A stretch of 64,000 nucleotides of DNA, taken from contig CAMAWD010000011.1 of NCBI GenBank assembly GCA_945861785.1, positions 52,397 to 116,396 of the forward strand, in the 5' to 3' direction. Both the position numbers and the translations under genes were made by a program. The notes under the pieces were generated by a model, which was not told the DNA's origin, did no database searches, and saw nothing but the letters and a program-made list of their open reading frames with translations. The stretch's first letter is position 1. Each line of letters opens with the position of its first letter. Source of the DNA: Rhodoferax sp. OV413 (lineage in GTDB: Bacteria; Pseudomonadota; Gammaproteobacteria; Burkholderiales; Burkholderiaceae_C). This document shows positions 1 to 9,001 of this stretch, piece after piece.

Positions 1-1923
1 CAGCTGTGCCTGCAGACGCGCCGCGTCGGCGCCCGGGAAAGCCGCCAGCACGTGGCCATCCAAACACTGCAATACGCCGTGGGCCGGCGTGCGTCCCGGC
101 GCTTCATTCCAGCCGGTCTGGGTGGCCCAGGCGCAGATATCCTGCATGGACAGATCCAGGTACTGCCCGTGTCCGGTCTGCGCGCGCGATTCGAGCGCGC
201 CCAGCACGGCCGTGAGCCCGAATGCCGCGCCCATCACGTCGGCCATCGATGGGCCGGTCTTCAAGGGCATGCCGTCGATGCGGGTCAGATCCATCAAGCC
301 TGACATGGCCTGGATGACGGTGTCGAACGCAGGCCGGCCCGGGTACAGCGAGTCCAGGCCGAAACCGGAGATCGAGCAATAGACAAGACGGGGATTGAGC
401 GCCAACAGCACGTCCGGCCCATAACCCTTGCGCGCCAGCGCACCCGGGCGCAGGTTCTCGATCAGCACATCGGACCTGGAAACCAGTTGAAGCAGCACCT
501 GTCGCCCCTCTTCGGATGCCATGTCCAGGGCCAGCGATCGCTTGTCAGCGTTCTGGAACGTGAAGAACACACCCTGCCCGTTGCGCGCCGGCGGCCAGCG
601 CCGCACAGCCTCGCCGTCGGGCGGCTCGACCTTGATGACTTCGGCGCCCAAAGCCGCCAGCAGGCGAGAGGCCACCGGTGCAGTGGTGTAGTGCCCGATC
701 TCGAGCACGCGGATGCCTGCCAGAGGCGGCCTGGGCGGCGGATCGCACCGGGCAAGTGCCCGGGGGGCTCGCACCAGTGCCCGGACCTGTGCGCGATCTG
801 CGTCCTTTGCGCTCACGCTGGCCAGCACCCGGCCCGGCGTACCGGTCATGCGAAACGGTGAGCCCGGCAACTTGATGGCGCGGCCACTGGCCGGGTCGAG
901 CGCATCGAACACCATGTGCCGATGCTGCAGATTGGCTTCCCGCGGATACCCGTCCAAAGGTGCGACCGGGCCACAGGGAATGCCCTGCGCGGCCAACAGC
1001 GCCACGCACTGCGCGATCTCGCGTGCGCTGGTCCAGGCCTGCACGATCGCGTCGACCTCTCGCGCATGGGCGACGCGCTGCGCGTTCTTCGCCAGATGGG
1101 CAGGCGACTCCTGCCCAGGGGGGTACATCAGTGCGCACAGACGCTGCCACTGCTCGTCGTTGCCGGCGCACAGCAGCACCCAGCCGTCGCTGGCGCGGTA
1201 GACGTTCCAGGGCGCGGCCATGGTGTGGCGGTTTCCCACGCGCGTCGCGGCAGCACCGGACATCCCGCACATGGCAGGTGCAAGAAACGAGGTCATGGCG
1301 CTGAAGGCCACGTCGTAAAGCGCGATCTCCACCGGCGAAGCCATGCCGTCGCGGCGCTGGCGCAGCGCGGCCAGGACGCCGGCGGCCGCGTAGATGCCGG
1401 CCAGTTGCTCGACGAGCGGCAGTGCGATCGCACGCGGCGGGCCGTCGCTGGCGCCGGTGCATTCCATCACACCGGTCAGTGCCTGGATCTGTTCATCGGT
1501 GGCGGCAGGGCCCGGGCGCATCGACAACGGGCCGGACGACCCGAATGCAGTGACGTCGCAGACGACCGCACCCTTCGGCATGCCGGCCCACGGCGATGCG
1601 CCATACGCGGCGGTGTCGGCGTCGCCGGAGAGCAGCAGAACGTCGCAGCCCGCGGCCAGTGTTTGCAGCAACGCGCACTCAGCGGCATCGCGAAGGTCCA
1701 CCGCAAGGCTCAGCTTGCCGGCTGCGAACTGTTCACGGCAGGCCCACTTCGGCTGGCCAAACTCCCCAGGGCGGGCGGCTTCGACGAAGATGACGGTCGC
1801 ACCGAGCTGGCCCAGCAGCGAGCCAGCGACCGACGCGCCCACGCGGGCGCCGAATTCGACCACGACGATGCCATCCAGGGCGCTGGCATCCGCGCCCGGG
1901 GCGTGCTGCGGGATGTGGGCCAT
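1..1923 (-). CDS. Tandem type III (CaiB/BaiF) acyl-CoA transferase, partial
   Basis: Starts at ATG 1923 and stays open to the left edge, so about 640 codons are visible and the C-terminus is outside the window. It holds two CaiB/BaiF units in one chain. The first opens with VVVEFGARVGASVAG near residue 20, the second with IRVLEIGHYTTAPVASRLLA near residue 400. A normal member has one unit of about 400 residues. Both keep the D-x3-QA-x-(S/T)-G segment with the candidate catalytic aspartate (DEQIQALTG and DTVIQAMSG). The family moves CoA from one acyl-CoA to a free carboxylic acid in the cytosol. Nine bases separate it from the stop of the upstream Bug gene, so it is probably the distal gene of the catabolic operon. 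Substrate unknown. Confidence 0.9.
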   Translation of the reverse strand, partial: MAHIPQHAPGADASALDGIVVVEFGARVGASVAGSLLGQLGATVIFVEAARPGEFGQPKWACREQFAAGKLSLAVDLRDAAECALLQTLAAGCDVLLLSGDADTAAYGASPWAGMPKGAVVCDVTAFGSSGPLSMRPGPAATDEQIQALTGVMECTGASDGPPRAIALPLVEQLAGIYAAAGVLAALRQRRDGMASPVEIALYDVAFSAMTSFLAPAMCGMSGAAATRVGNRHTMAAPWNVYRASDGWVLLCAGNDEQWQRLCALMYPPGQESPAHLAKNAQRVAHAREVDAIVQAWTSAREIAQCVALLAAQGIPCGPVAPLDGYPREANLQHRHMVFDALDPASGRAIKLPGSPFRMTGTPGRVLASVSAKDADRAQVRALVRAPRALARCDPPPRPPLAGIRVLEIGHYTTAPVASRLLAALGAEVIKVEPPDGEAVRRWPPARNGQGVFFTFQNADKRSLALDMASEEGRQVLLQLVSRSDVLIENLRPGALARKGYGPDVLLALNPRLVYCSISGFGLDSLYPGRPAFDTVIQAMSGLMDLTRIDGMPLKTGPSMADVMGAAFGLTAVLGALESRAQTGHGQYLDLSMQDICAWATQTGWNEAPGRTPAHGVLQCLDGHVLAAFPGADAARLQAQL

Positions 1924-1932
1924 CTGCCGCCC

Positions 1933-2925
1933 CTACTCCAGCTTCAGGCCCAGGTCCTTGATGATGGGAGCCCAGGTGGTGGTCTGCTCCTCCACCATCT
2001 TGCGCGCCTCGGGGAGCGTGGTGCGGGTGGGGACGAAAGAAAGGCTTTGCATGCGTTCCACCACCTCCTTGTCCTGCAGCACGCGGTCCAGCGCGCCGTG
2101 CAGGCGCTCGACAATCTCGCGTGGCGTCTTGGAGGACACCGCCAGCACATACCCGACTCCGCCGTTGACGCCCTTCATGCCCATGTCTTCCATCACCGGC
2201 ACGTCGCGCAGCAACGGATTGCGCTTGACGCTGGCCACCAGCACCGGCCGTACGACGCCACCGTCGACCTGCCCCTTGACGCCACCGATGGCCATCGAGG
2301 CGGCATCGATATTGCCACCCAGCAGATCGTTCACGGCCGGTGCGGTCCCCTTGTAGGCCACGTGCGTGACCGGGAAGTTGTTGAGCTTGCCCAGGGTCAG
2401 GATCACCAGGTGGCCGGCGCCGCCGACACCGCCGGAGCCGACATTGATGCCGCCGGAGCGCGTCCGTGCCATGGCCACCAGGTCCGCAAAGCTGCGCACC
2501 GGTGAGTCCTTGCGCACGATGATGATGCTCGGCGTCTCGGCGACACCGCCGATGTAGGTCAGGTCTTCCATCGGGTCGTAACCCAGGTTCTGCGCCATCA
2601 AGGTGAAGGTGCCCACCGTGGTCGGCATGATGCCGATCGTGTAGCCGTCGGGCGCTGCGCGCGCCACCGAGCGGTTGCCCACGTTGCCGGAGGCACCAGG
2701 GCGGTTCTCGATGATGACCGGCTGGCCGAGTTGCTCCGACAGCTTGTTCTGGATGGCGCGCACGATGTTGTCGGTGGTGCCGCCCGGCGTGTAGGGCACC
2801 ACCAGCGTGATGGCTCTGGACGGATAGGCCTGGGCGCGCGCCGGCAGCACCCTGGCCGCGCCAAGGGCGACCGCCATGGTGGACAGGCGCTGGAACGCGG
2901 CGCGGCGATTGAGATGGTTGGACAT
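1933..2925 (-). CDS. Bug/TctC-family periplasmic solute-binding protein
   Basis: 330 residues from ATG 2925, preceded by a GGGAG ribosome site; a longer upstream frame is rejected because this start opens a signal peptide (RLSTMAVALGAARVLPARAQ). The mature part shows Bug-family landmarks: YPSRAITLVVPYTPGG, then PVIIENRPGASGNVG, then APDGYT. Bug proteins bind small carboxylates in the periplasm, sometimes as the receptor of a TctAB transporter, but no TctA or TctB gene is visible here. It sits between a MaoC hydratase and a CoA transferase, which suggests the ligand is the acid degraded by the cluster. Ligand unknown. Confidence 0.93.
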   Translation of the reverse strand: MSNHLNRRAAFQRLSTMAVALGAARVLPARAQAYPSRAITLVVPYTPGGTTDNIVRAIQNKLSEQLGQPVIIENRPGASGNVGNRSVARAAPDGYTIGIMPTTVGTFTLMAQNLGYDPMEDLTYIGGVAETPSIIIVRKDSPVRSFADLVAMARTRSGGINVGSGGVGGAGHLVILTLGKLNNFPVTHVAYKGTAPAVNDLLGGNIDAASMAIGGVKGQVDGGVVRPVLVASVKRNPLLRDVPVMEDMGMKGVNGGVGYVLAVSSKTPREIVERLHGALDRVLQDKEVVERMQSLSFVPTRTTLPEARKMVEEQTTTWAPIIKDLGLKLE

Positions 2926-2969
2926 GGTGTGACTCCCAAGGTTGGCTTGCGCGGTTTGAAATGTGGTGG

Positions 2970-3830
2970 TCAGTGCCCGGCGATGTCGCATTCGCCATGG
3001 TCGAGGACCACCGCGCTGCGCTCGGGTACCCGGCAGCGGAAGCGCACGTGTGTGGCGTCCACCCAGATGTCTGTCTCGATGCGGTCGCCGGGATACACGA
3101 CCGCGGTGAAACGTGTGCCGAAGCTCTTCATGCGCGCCGGATCGTAGTCGCAGACACCCGCCAGCACCTCGCGACAGGCAATCCCGAGCGTTGCGGAACC
3201 ATGCAGGATAGGCCCCTTGAAGCCCATCTGGCGGGCGATTTCGGGGTCGCCATGGATGACGTTGCGGTCGCCCGTAAGCCGGTACAGCAGCGCCTGCCAC
3301 GGCAGGGTGTGGGTCACGCGCACCAGGTCGGGCGCGCGCACGGGCATGGGTTGCGCGGTGTTTTGCAGCGAGGCGCCAGAGCCGATGCCGCCGTCGCCCC
3401 GCGCGAAATACAGGTTGTGGACGTCATACAGCGGCGTGCCATCCCGCAGGCGCACACGCGTGTCGGTCTCGATCAGCAGCCCCTTGGCCGGACCCTTGTC
3501 GTAGACCTCGCACACGCGATGGTCGGCCAGCACCTCGGCGGCTGGGGGCAGTGGCCGGTGCAGCGTCAGCTTTTGCGCGCCGTGCAGCATCTTGGGAACG
3601 TCCAGGCCGATGTCGTAGATCAGGTTGTGGCGCGCCACGGTCACGGCCTGGGTGGGCACGGAGCGCAATGTGCCGCGGCGATCGTAGACGAAGTCCAGTT
3701 CGCGCGTGTCGAAGGGGTCGCGTCCCATGCCCACGGCCAGGCCATAGAGCATGCTGTCGCGTTCGGTGTAGGCATGGGCGACGTCGCTGGCGCTCTGCGC
3801 CATCAGGAAGTCGTAGGTGATGGATGGCAT
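2970..3830 (-). CDS. MaoC-like (R)-specific enoyl-CoA hydratase
   Basis: 286 residues from ATG 3830 (MPSITYDFLM). The C-terminal half carries the hydratase-2 motif around YRLTGDRNVIHGDPEIAR followed by GFKGPILHGSATLG, including the catalytic Asp/His pair of the hot-dog fold. The length fits the double hot-dog arrangement of peroxisomal-type hydratase 2. The reaction expected is reversible hydration of trans-2-enoyl-CoA to a 3-hydroxyacyl-CoA in the cytosol. It lies 13 bases downstream of the acyl-CoA dehydrogenase gene, in the same operon, where it would act on the dehydrogenase product. Confidence 0.9.
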   Translation of the reverse strand: MPSITYDFLMAQSASDVAHAYTERDSMLYGLAVGMGRDPFDTRELDFVYDRRGTLRSVPTQAVTVARHNLIYDIGLDVPKMLHGAQKLTLHRPLPPAAEVLADHRVCEVYDKGPAKGLLIETDTRVRLRDGTPLYDVHNLYFARGDGGIGSGASLQNTAQPMPVRAPDLVRVTHTLPWQALLYRLTGDRNVIHGDPEIARQMGFKGPILHGSATLGIACREVLAGVCDYDPARMKSFGTRFTAVVYPGDRIETDIWVDATHVRFRCRVPERSAVVLDHGECDIAGH

Positions 3831-3843
3831 CGGAATGTCCTTG

Positions 3844-5100
3844 TCAGTTTCGGCTGGTGGGGATGCGGTTGAACGGCAGGCCCTTGTCGACCCGCAGGTC
3901 GGCCGGCAGGCCCAGCACCTGCTCGGCCAGGATGTTGCGCTGGATCTCGGCCGTACCACCGCCCACACGGATCGCAGGCGCGCTCAGCAGCATCTTCTGG
4001 AACGAGCGCGCGGTGTGTCCGTCCTCGATCACCGCACCGGCCGGCCCCAGCAAGTCGAGCGCGAACGCGCACACCTCCTGTGCCAGCTCGCCAGCCACCA
4101 GTTTGCCGATCGAATTCTCAGGGCCGGGTGGCTTGCCGCTGGACAGCGCCGAGAGTGTTCTCGCCATGGTCCACTGCAGACCGCGCGAGCGTGCCACCCA
4201 GGTCGCCAGGCGCGTGCGCACTGCCGGGTCATCGATCGGCCTGCCATCATGGGTCTGCAGTTCACAGCAAAGATCGAAGAGTTCGGGCACGCCGGTGGGG
4301 ATGGCGGCGGCCAGGTGCAGCCGTTCATGCATCAAGGTCGTCAGCGCCACCTTCCAGCCACCACCGACGGGGCCGATGCGCTGCGCATCCGGCACCCGGG
4401 CGCCACTGAAGAAGACCTCGCTGAAGTGCCGCTCGCCGGTCATCGAGCGGATGCGCCGCACCTCGACACCGGGCGAGCGCATGTCGATGGCGAACATGGT
4501 GAGTCCTTCGTGCTTGGCCACCGTCGCATCGGTGCGTGCCAGCAGCAGGCCAAGATCGGCCAGGTGCGCATGGGTGGTCCAGATCTTCTGGCCGTCGACG
4601 CGCCAGCCGTCGCCCTCGCGCTGCGCCCGCGTGCGCAGACCGGCCAGGTCGGAGCCGCCCGACGGTTCCGAGAACAGCTGGCACCAGACCTCTTCGCCCG
4701 AGACGATGGGCCGCAGCCAGCGCTGCTTCTGCGCCTCGGTGCCATGGGTGATCAGGGTCGGCCCGGCCATGCCGTGGCCGACGACGAAGAGGTTTGAGAG
4801 CTGCGCGTAGGCCCCCTCCTCCTGCTGCCAGACCACGCGTTCGATCGGCGATGCGCTGCGCCCGCCATACTCCGCCGGCCAGTGGATGCAGGCCCAGCCA
4901 TGCGCGGCCTTGCGGCCTTGCCAGGCCTTGCTTTCGGCCACCTCGTCCAGTCCAGGCAGGTGCGGCAGGTGCACACTGGAGGTGGTCTGGGCCGCACTCG
5001 CGGCCAGGGCGTCGTGCAGCACCACCGGCGCGTGAACAGCCAGCCAGTCGCGTGCCTGGGAACGAAACACCGCTTCGTCTGCCGAGTCGTCAAAGTCCAT
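3844..5100 (-). CDS. Acyl-CoA dehydrogenase family protein (large subunit type)
   Basis: 418 residues. Family motifs run in order: WPAEYGG, CQLFSEPSGGSDLAGLRTRA (FAD and substrate region), WRVDGQKIWTTHAHLAD, and near the end GGGTAEIQRNILAEQVLGLP. The family oxidises acyl-CoA to 2-enoyl-CoA and passes electrons to ETF. Its ATG overlaps the end of the upstream dehydrogenase gene (5090-6220) by 11 bases. Such adjacent, dissimilar pairs often form heteromeric dehydrogenases, as in steroid side-chain degradation; a heteromer is inferred here. Substrate unknown. Confidence 0.93.
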   Translation of the reverse strand: MDFDDSADEAVFRSQARDWLAVHAPVVLHDALAASAAQTTSSVHLPHLPGLDEVAESKAWQGRKAAHGWACIHWPAEYGGRSASPIERVVWQQEEGAYAQLSNLFVVGHGMAGPTLITHGTEAQKQRWLRPIVSGEEVWCQLFSEPSGGSDLAGLRTRAQREGDGWRVDGQKIWTTHAHLADLGLLLARTDATVAKHEGLTMFAIDMRSPGVEVRRIRSMTGERHFSEVFFSGARVPDAQRIGPVGGGWKVALTTLMHERLHLAAAIPTGVPELFDLCCELQTHDGRPIDDPAVRTRLATWVARSRGLQWTMARTLSALSSGKPPGPENSIGKLVAGELAQEVCAFALDLLGPAGAVIEDGHTARSFQKMLLSAPAIRVGGGTAEIQRNILAEQVLGLPADLRVDKGLPFNRIPTSRN

Positions 5101-6220
5101 GCGTGCGGCCCTCCGGGTGGGTGCGACGGTCCCGCAGCTGTTCGATCAAACGGTCCTGCCATTGTGCGAGGCCCCCCAGGCTTACACCCAGCAGGTGGGC
5201 GCGCCGGTAGTAGAGATGGCAGTCCATGTCCCAGGTGAAGCCCATGCCGCCATGGATCTGGATGTTCTCTGCGGCGCATTGGCGAAAGGCCTGGGTCGCG
5301 CTCACGCGTGCTGCGGCCGCCGCCTCGGGCAGTTCCACCGCGCCATGGGCCAGGGCCCAGGCGGCGTAGTAGCAGTTGGAGCGCGCCAACACGAGCGAGA
5401 CGTACATGTCGGCCAGCTTGTGCTTGATGGCCTGGAAGGAGCCAATCGGCCGCCCGAAGGCATGGCGTTCCAGCGCGTAGTCGCGCGCCATCTCGAGCGC
5501 GCGATCGCCACCGCCGATCTGCTCGAAGGCCGCGAGCACGGCGGCGCGGTCCAGTACACGCTGCAACAGCGGCCAGCCATCAGCGCACAGCAATTCCGCA
5601 TGCACGCCGTGCAGGTCGATACGCGCCTGGCCCCGTGTGGGGTCGAGCGACTCCAGCGGCGCGCGCACCACGCCGGGTGCGTCGAGCCGGACAATGAACA
5701 GCGCGATGCCCGTGCCAGTGCGCGCAGCGACGATCGCGATGTCTGCACAGGCACCGTCGAGCACCGGCCATTTGCTGCCGCTCAACACACCTTCCTCGGC
5801 GACGGTGGCAACTGCGGCCGGGCCCAGCTTGCCTGGCCCTTCGGCCAGGCCCAGGCAGGCGATGCATTTGCCGCTGGCCAGGGCGGGCAGATACAGCATC
5901 TTTTGCGCCTGTGTTCCAGCCGCCAGGATCAGTTCGGCGCCGAGGCAGATCGAGGATGCGAACGGCACCGGCGCCAGGGCCCGCCCCAGCTCCTCGGCGA
6001 TCACGCACAGCTCCAAGTAGCCCGCCCCGGTACCACCATAGGCCTCGGGAATCGCCGCCGCGAGCAGCCCCAGTTCGCCCAGTGTGGCCCACAGGTGCCG
6101 GTCGAGTGGCAAGCCCGCCTCGAGCACCTCGCGAATCCTGGCTGGCGAACTCAGGTCCGCGAGAACCTTGCGCACCTCGTCCTTGAGCCGCAGCTGATCG
6201 GGAGAGAAGTCAAGGTTCAT
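5090..6220 (-). CDS. Acyl-CoA dehydrogenase family protein (small partner)
   Basis: 376 residues from ATG 6220. The N-terminal domain begins MNLDFSPDQLRLKDEVRKVL. Motifs IPEAYGGTGAGYLELCVI, AFGRPIGSFQAIKHKLADM and IHGGMGFTWDMD place it in the acyl-CoA dehydrogenase family. It overlaps the next dehydrogenase (3844-5100) by 11 bases, indicating translational coupling and a likely paired enzyme. It follows a Bug gene by 6 bases. The middle domain is weakly conserved compared with classical members, which suits a structural rather than catalytic partner, but this is inference. Confidence 0.92.
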   Translation of the reverse strand: MNLDFSPDQLRLKDEVRKVLADLSSPARIREVLEAGLPLDRHLWATLGELGLLAAAIPEAYGGTGAGYLELCVIAEELGRALAPVPFASSICLGAELILAAGTQAQKMLYLPALASGKCIACLGLAEGPGKLGPAAVATVAEEGVLSGSKWPVLDGACADIAIVAARTGTGIALFIVRLDAPGVVRAPLESLDPTRGQARIDLHGVHAELLCADGWPLLQRVLDRAAVLAAFEQIGGGDRALEMARDYALERHAFGRPIGSFQAIKHKLADMYVSLVLARSNCYYAAWALAHGAVELPEAAAAARVSATQAFRQCAAENIQIHGGMGFTWDMDCHLYYRRAHLLGVSLGGLAQWQDRLIEQLRDRRTHPEGRTHGL

Positions 6221-6226
6221 CGCCGG

Positions 6227-7192
6227 CTAATCGAACTTGATGCCGTCTTCCTGCACCGCCTTGCGGAACACCTCGTATTCGCTCCGGTGAATCGACCCGA
6301 GCTCTGCCGGCGTGGAGATCACAGGCTCGAACCCCAACTGCTCCAAACGGTCGCGAATTTCAGCACCGGCAACGGCGGCGCGCAGCGCCTGGTTGATGCG
6401 GTCTACCTCCGCCGTCGGCATGCCGGCCGGGCCATACAGGCCAGCCCACGGTGAGACACTGATCTGCGCGCCGGCCTCCTTGCTCGTGACCACCCCGGGC
6501 ATCGTCGGGCTGCGGGAGTCGCGCAGAGACATCAAGGCACGGAACTTGCCATCCTGCACAAAGCCGCGAACGCCGGCAGCGGTGCCGAACATCATGTGCA
6601 CGCGATCGCCCATCAGGTCGGTCATGGCGGGCGCATCACCTTTGTAAGGCACGTGTTCCATGTCGAGCTTGTACTGGCGCAGGAACTGGATCGCGGCGAG
6701 ACGTGCCGTGCTGTGGCTGCTGGCGTAGTTGAGCTTGCCCGGACGGGCGCGCACGTATTCGACGAACTCGGCGACCGTCCGGGCAGGCACCCCGGGCGCG
6801 GTCACCATGACCATGGTGAAACGACCCAGGCTCGCCACCGGAGTGAAATCCTTGAAAGGATCGTAAGGAACGGTGGTCTTGCGCAGCACCGGCGTGGCAA
6901 TCATCGAGTTGCCGGAACCGAAATACAGCGTCAGCCCATCCGGCGCCGACTTCGCCGTCAGATCGGCCGCGATGATGCCATCCCCGCCCGGCTTGTTGTC
7001 CACGACGACGGGTTGCCCGAGCTGCTGTGACAAGCTCTGTGCAATGACACGCAGCACGATGTCGGAGCCGCCACCGGCCGTGAAGCCGAGGATGAGGCGG
7101 ATCGGCCTGTTGGCCGTCTGCGCCAAAACGGGGACGGCGCAGAAGCCGGCACCGGCGACGGTGAGCAATTGGAGGACGAGGCGTCTGTTCAT
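6227..7192 (-). CDS. Bug/TctC-family periplasmic solute-binding protein
   Basis: 321 residues from ATG 7192 with a signal peptide (LQLLTVAGAGFCAVPVLAQ). Typical Bug segments: RPIRLILGFTAGGGSDIVLR, PVVVDNKPGGDGIIAADL, HVPYKGDAPAMTDLMGDRVH and the proximal C-terminal segment GLYGPAGMPTAEVDRIN. The start codon overlaps the stop of the FMN dehydrogenase gene in an ATGA, so the two are co-translated. That pairing suggests the bound ligand could be a 2-hydroxy acid, which is a guess. Confidence 0.93.
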   Translation of the reverse strand: MNRRLVLQLLTVAGAGFCAVPVLAQTANRPIRLILGFTAGGGSDIVLRVIAQSLSQQLGQPVVVDNKPGGDGIIAADLTAKSAPDGLTLYFGSGNSMIATPVLRKTTVPYDPFKDFTPVASLGRFTMVMVTAPGVPARTVAEFVEYVRARPGKLNYASSHSTARLAAIQFLRQYKLDMEHVPYKGDAPAMTDLMGDRVHMMFGTAAGVRGFVQDGKFRALMSLRDSRSPTMPGVVTSKEAGAQISVSPWAGLYGPAGMPTAEVDRINQALRAAVAGAEIRDRLEQLGFEPVISTPAELGSIHRSEYEVFRKAVQEDGIKFD

Positions 7193-8451
7193 GGTGAGGC
7201 AGTGTTATGCGATGCGGTAGCTCCGGCTGTGCCGCCGTGGCGTTGTACTGATGCGATGCAATGGGCACCGCCGGTGCCCGCTGCGCCCGGCCCCGTCCAC
7301 AGAAAGTCGCTGCCAAGCTCCTCGATGCGGGAGCACCCCAGTTGCCCCAGCACACGCAGGCTCTCCTCGGCCAGGATCTCGAACGCGCGCGTGGCGCCGG
7401 CCTGCCCGGCCACGGCCACGCCCCACAGCGGCGCACGCCCGACCAGCACCGCCCTCGCACCCAGCGCAAGGGCCTTGATGACATCGCTGCCACGCATCAC
7501 GCCGCCGTCCATGAAGACCTCGGCGCGATGCCCGATACGCTCGACGATGTCAGGCAGCGCAAAAAGCGGCGGCATGGATGCGTCCAGGTTGCGCCCGCCG
7601 TGGTTGGACACGACCACTGCGTCCGCCCCACAAGACACCGCCTCGTGCGCATCGTCCGGGTTCAGGATGCCCTTGACGATGAGCGGCCCCTTCCAGATCT
7701 GGCGCAGCGTGCGCAGGTCGTCCCATGTCAACGCGTCGTTCTTGGGCAGGGCGCTGCGGCCCTTGGGCGCGGCCGTCATCGAGCGCTGCAGCACCTCCGG
7801 AAAATTCTCGAAACGCGGCATGCCGGTGGTCAGCATGTAGCGCAGGATGACGGAGACCAGCCACGGCGCGTGCAGGGCGATGTCCAGCGCGTTGCGGCGG
7901 TTGAGTCGAAACGGCAGCATGAAACCGTTGCGCACATTGCATTCGCGGTTGGGTGCCACGGCCGTGTCGAGCGTCACCATCAGGGCCTCGAAACCGGCCG
8001 CCTGCACGCGCTTCACCAGATCGTGCGACATCGTGCGGTCGGGCCACATGTAGAGCTGGAACCAGAGCCGGCCAGGCGCGGACGCGGCGATGCGCTCGAT
8101 CGATGTGAGCGACACGGTGGACAGGGTGAAGGGAACGCCCGCAGCCGCAGCAGCCTTGGCCAGCGCGATCTCGCCGTCATGCCACATCAAGCCTGCCGCG
8201 CCGGTGGGCGCCATGACCAGCGGCATGGCCGAGGGTCGACCGAGGATGTTGCAGGCCAGGCTGCGCCCGGAGACGTTGCGCAAAACCTTGGGTCGCAGCA
8301 TGAAAGCCTCGAAGGCCGTGCGGTTGTTCAATATCGCGCGGTCATCCTCGGCGCCCCGTTCGATGAACTCGAAAAATCCCTTGGGCAAGCGGCGGCGCGC
8401 GCGCGCACGCAGATCGGCAATATTGAGCAATCGGGAATCTACGCCGGACAT
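7189..8451 (-). CDS. FMN-dependent alpha-hydroxy-acid dehydrogenase
   Basis: 420 residues from ATG 8451. The family signature SNHGGRNLD is at residues 282-290, with the catalytic base His284. Lys260 (PLIVKGI) fits the flavin-stabilising lysine, and FMDGGVMRGSDVIKALALGA supplies the phosphate site. The related lactate, mandelate and glycolate enzymes usually read SNHGGRQLD, so Asn replaces the usual Gln. The enzyme oxidises an L-2-hydroxy acid to the 2-oxo acid with FMN. It is linked to the following Bug gene by an ATGA overlap. The last 25 residues are Ala/Gly/Thr rich and look unstructured. Confidence 0.93.
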   Translation of the reverse strand: MSGVDSRLLNIADLRARARRRLPKGFFEFIERGAEDDRAILNNRTAFEAFMLRPKVLRNVSGRSLACNILGRPSAMPLVMAPTGAAGLMWHDGEIALAKAAAAAGVPFTLSTVSLTSIERIAASAPGRLWFQLYMWPDRTMSHDLVKRVQAAGFEALMVTLDTAVAPNRECNVRNGFMLPFRLNRRNALDIALHAPWLVSVILRYMLTTGMPRFENFPEVLQRSMTAAPKGRSALPKNDALTWDDLRTLRQIWKGPLIVKGILNPDDAHEAVSCGADAVVVSNHGGRNLDASMPPLFALPDIVERIGHRAEVFMDGGVMRGSDVIKALALGARAVLVGRAPLWGVAVAGQAGATRAFEILAEESLRVLGQLGCSRIEELGSDFLWTGPGAAGTGGAHCIASVQRHGGTAGATASHNTASP

Positions 8452-8504
8452 GGCAGAGTTGACAGTCGCATAACAATCAGGGGTGGTTCACACGCAATGG
8501 CGGC

Positions 8505-8817
8505 TCACGGCTGCATCAGCCCCGCATCCTTCAGCGCGCTTTCCCACACCGCCAGGTCGGGCCATCTTGGTGCCAAAAGCCTGGCGGTCCAGCGGCGCGG
8601 CCTCGAGCTTGGCCACGACGGGCTCGGGCGTGCCGTGGGCCACGACCAGGCCCATCCAGGCCGGCGCATCGTAGCCAGGGACCATCGCGCCTGCTCCGGC
8701 CGCGTACAGCATGATCAACTTGACCGGGCGATCGGGATAGTCGGCATGCGCCAACGGCGCGGCGCCAACGACGTTGGCAAGCACCAGCAGCACGCGAAGC
8801 AATGGGTTTTTCAGCAT
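8505..8817 (-). pseudogene. Internally deleted and frameshifted Bug/TctC gene remnant
   Basis: From ATG 8817 the frame encodes a signal peptide (LLRVLLVLANVVGAAPLAHA) and the family opening YPDRPVKLIMLYAAGAG. It then jumps straight to C-terminal Bug sequence (GYDAPAWMGLVVAHGTPEPV), so about 200 residues are missing. Near 8560 the frame breaks again. The expected family end, DLAVWESALKDAGLMQP, is read in another frame and stops at TGA 8507-8505. Two lesions make this a dead gene. It lies between the LysR gene and the FMN dehydrogenase, where a functional Bug gene may once have been. Confidence 0.85.
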
Positions 8818-9001
8818 GAACGGTCTCCAAAATGAGTGTCTGAAGGAGCCTGCAAGGGCCACCGCCATCCGGCCAATGATAGGCAGCGCCATCGGGCGTG
8901 CAATCGTCATTCGAAATGGGCCGCCATAAGCACCGCATAGACGTACGGGCGTGGATCTGTCGGCGACAGAAGGCGCTCCCCGCAACCCATCGCAGCGGGG
9001 C

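Noticed and set aside
545..1462. 305-codon minus-strand ORF
   Set aside because: It lies in a shifted frame of the tandem CoA transferase; the true frame carries both family signatures.
916..2505. 529-codon plus-strand ORF
   Set aside because: It is the antisense shadow of the CoA transferase and Bug genes, typical of GC-rich DNA; composition is His/Arg/Gly rich with no motif.
1933..7192. Complete TctABC transporter locus
   Set aside because: Only TctC-like binding proteins are present; no TctA or TctB membrane protein occurs anywhere in the window.
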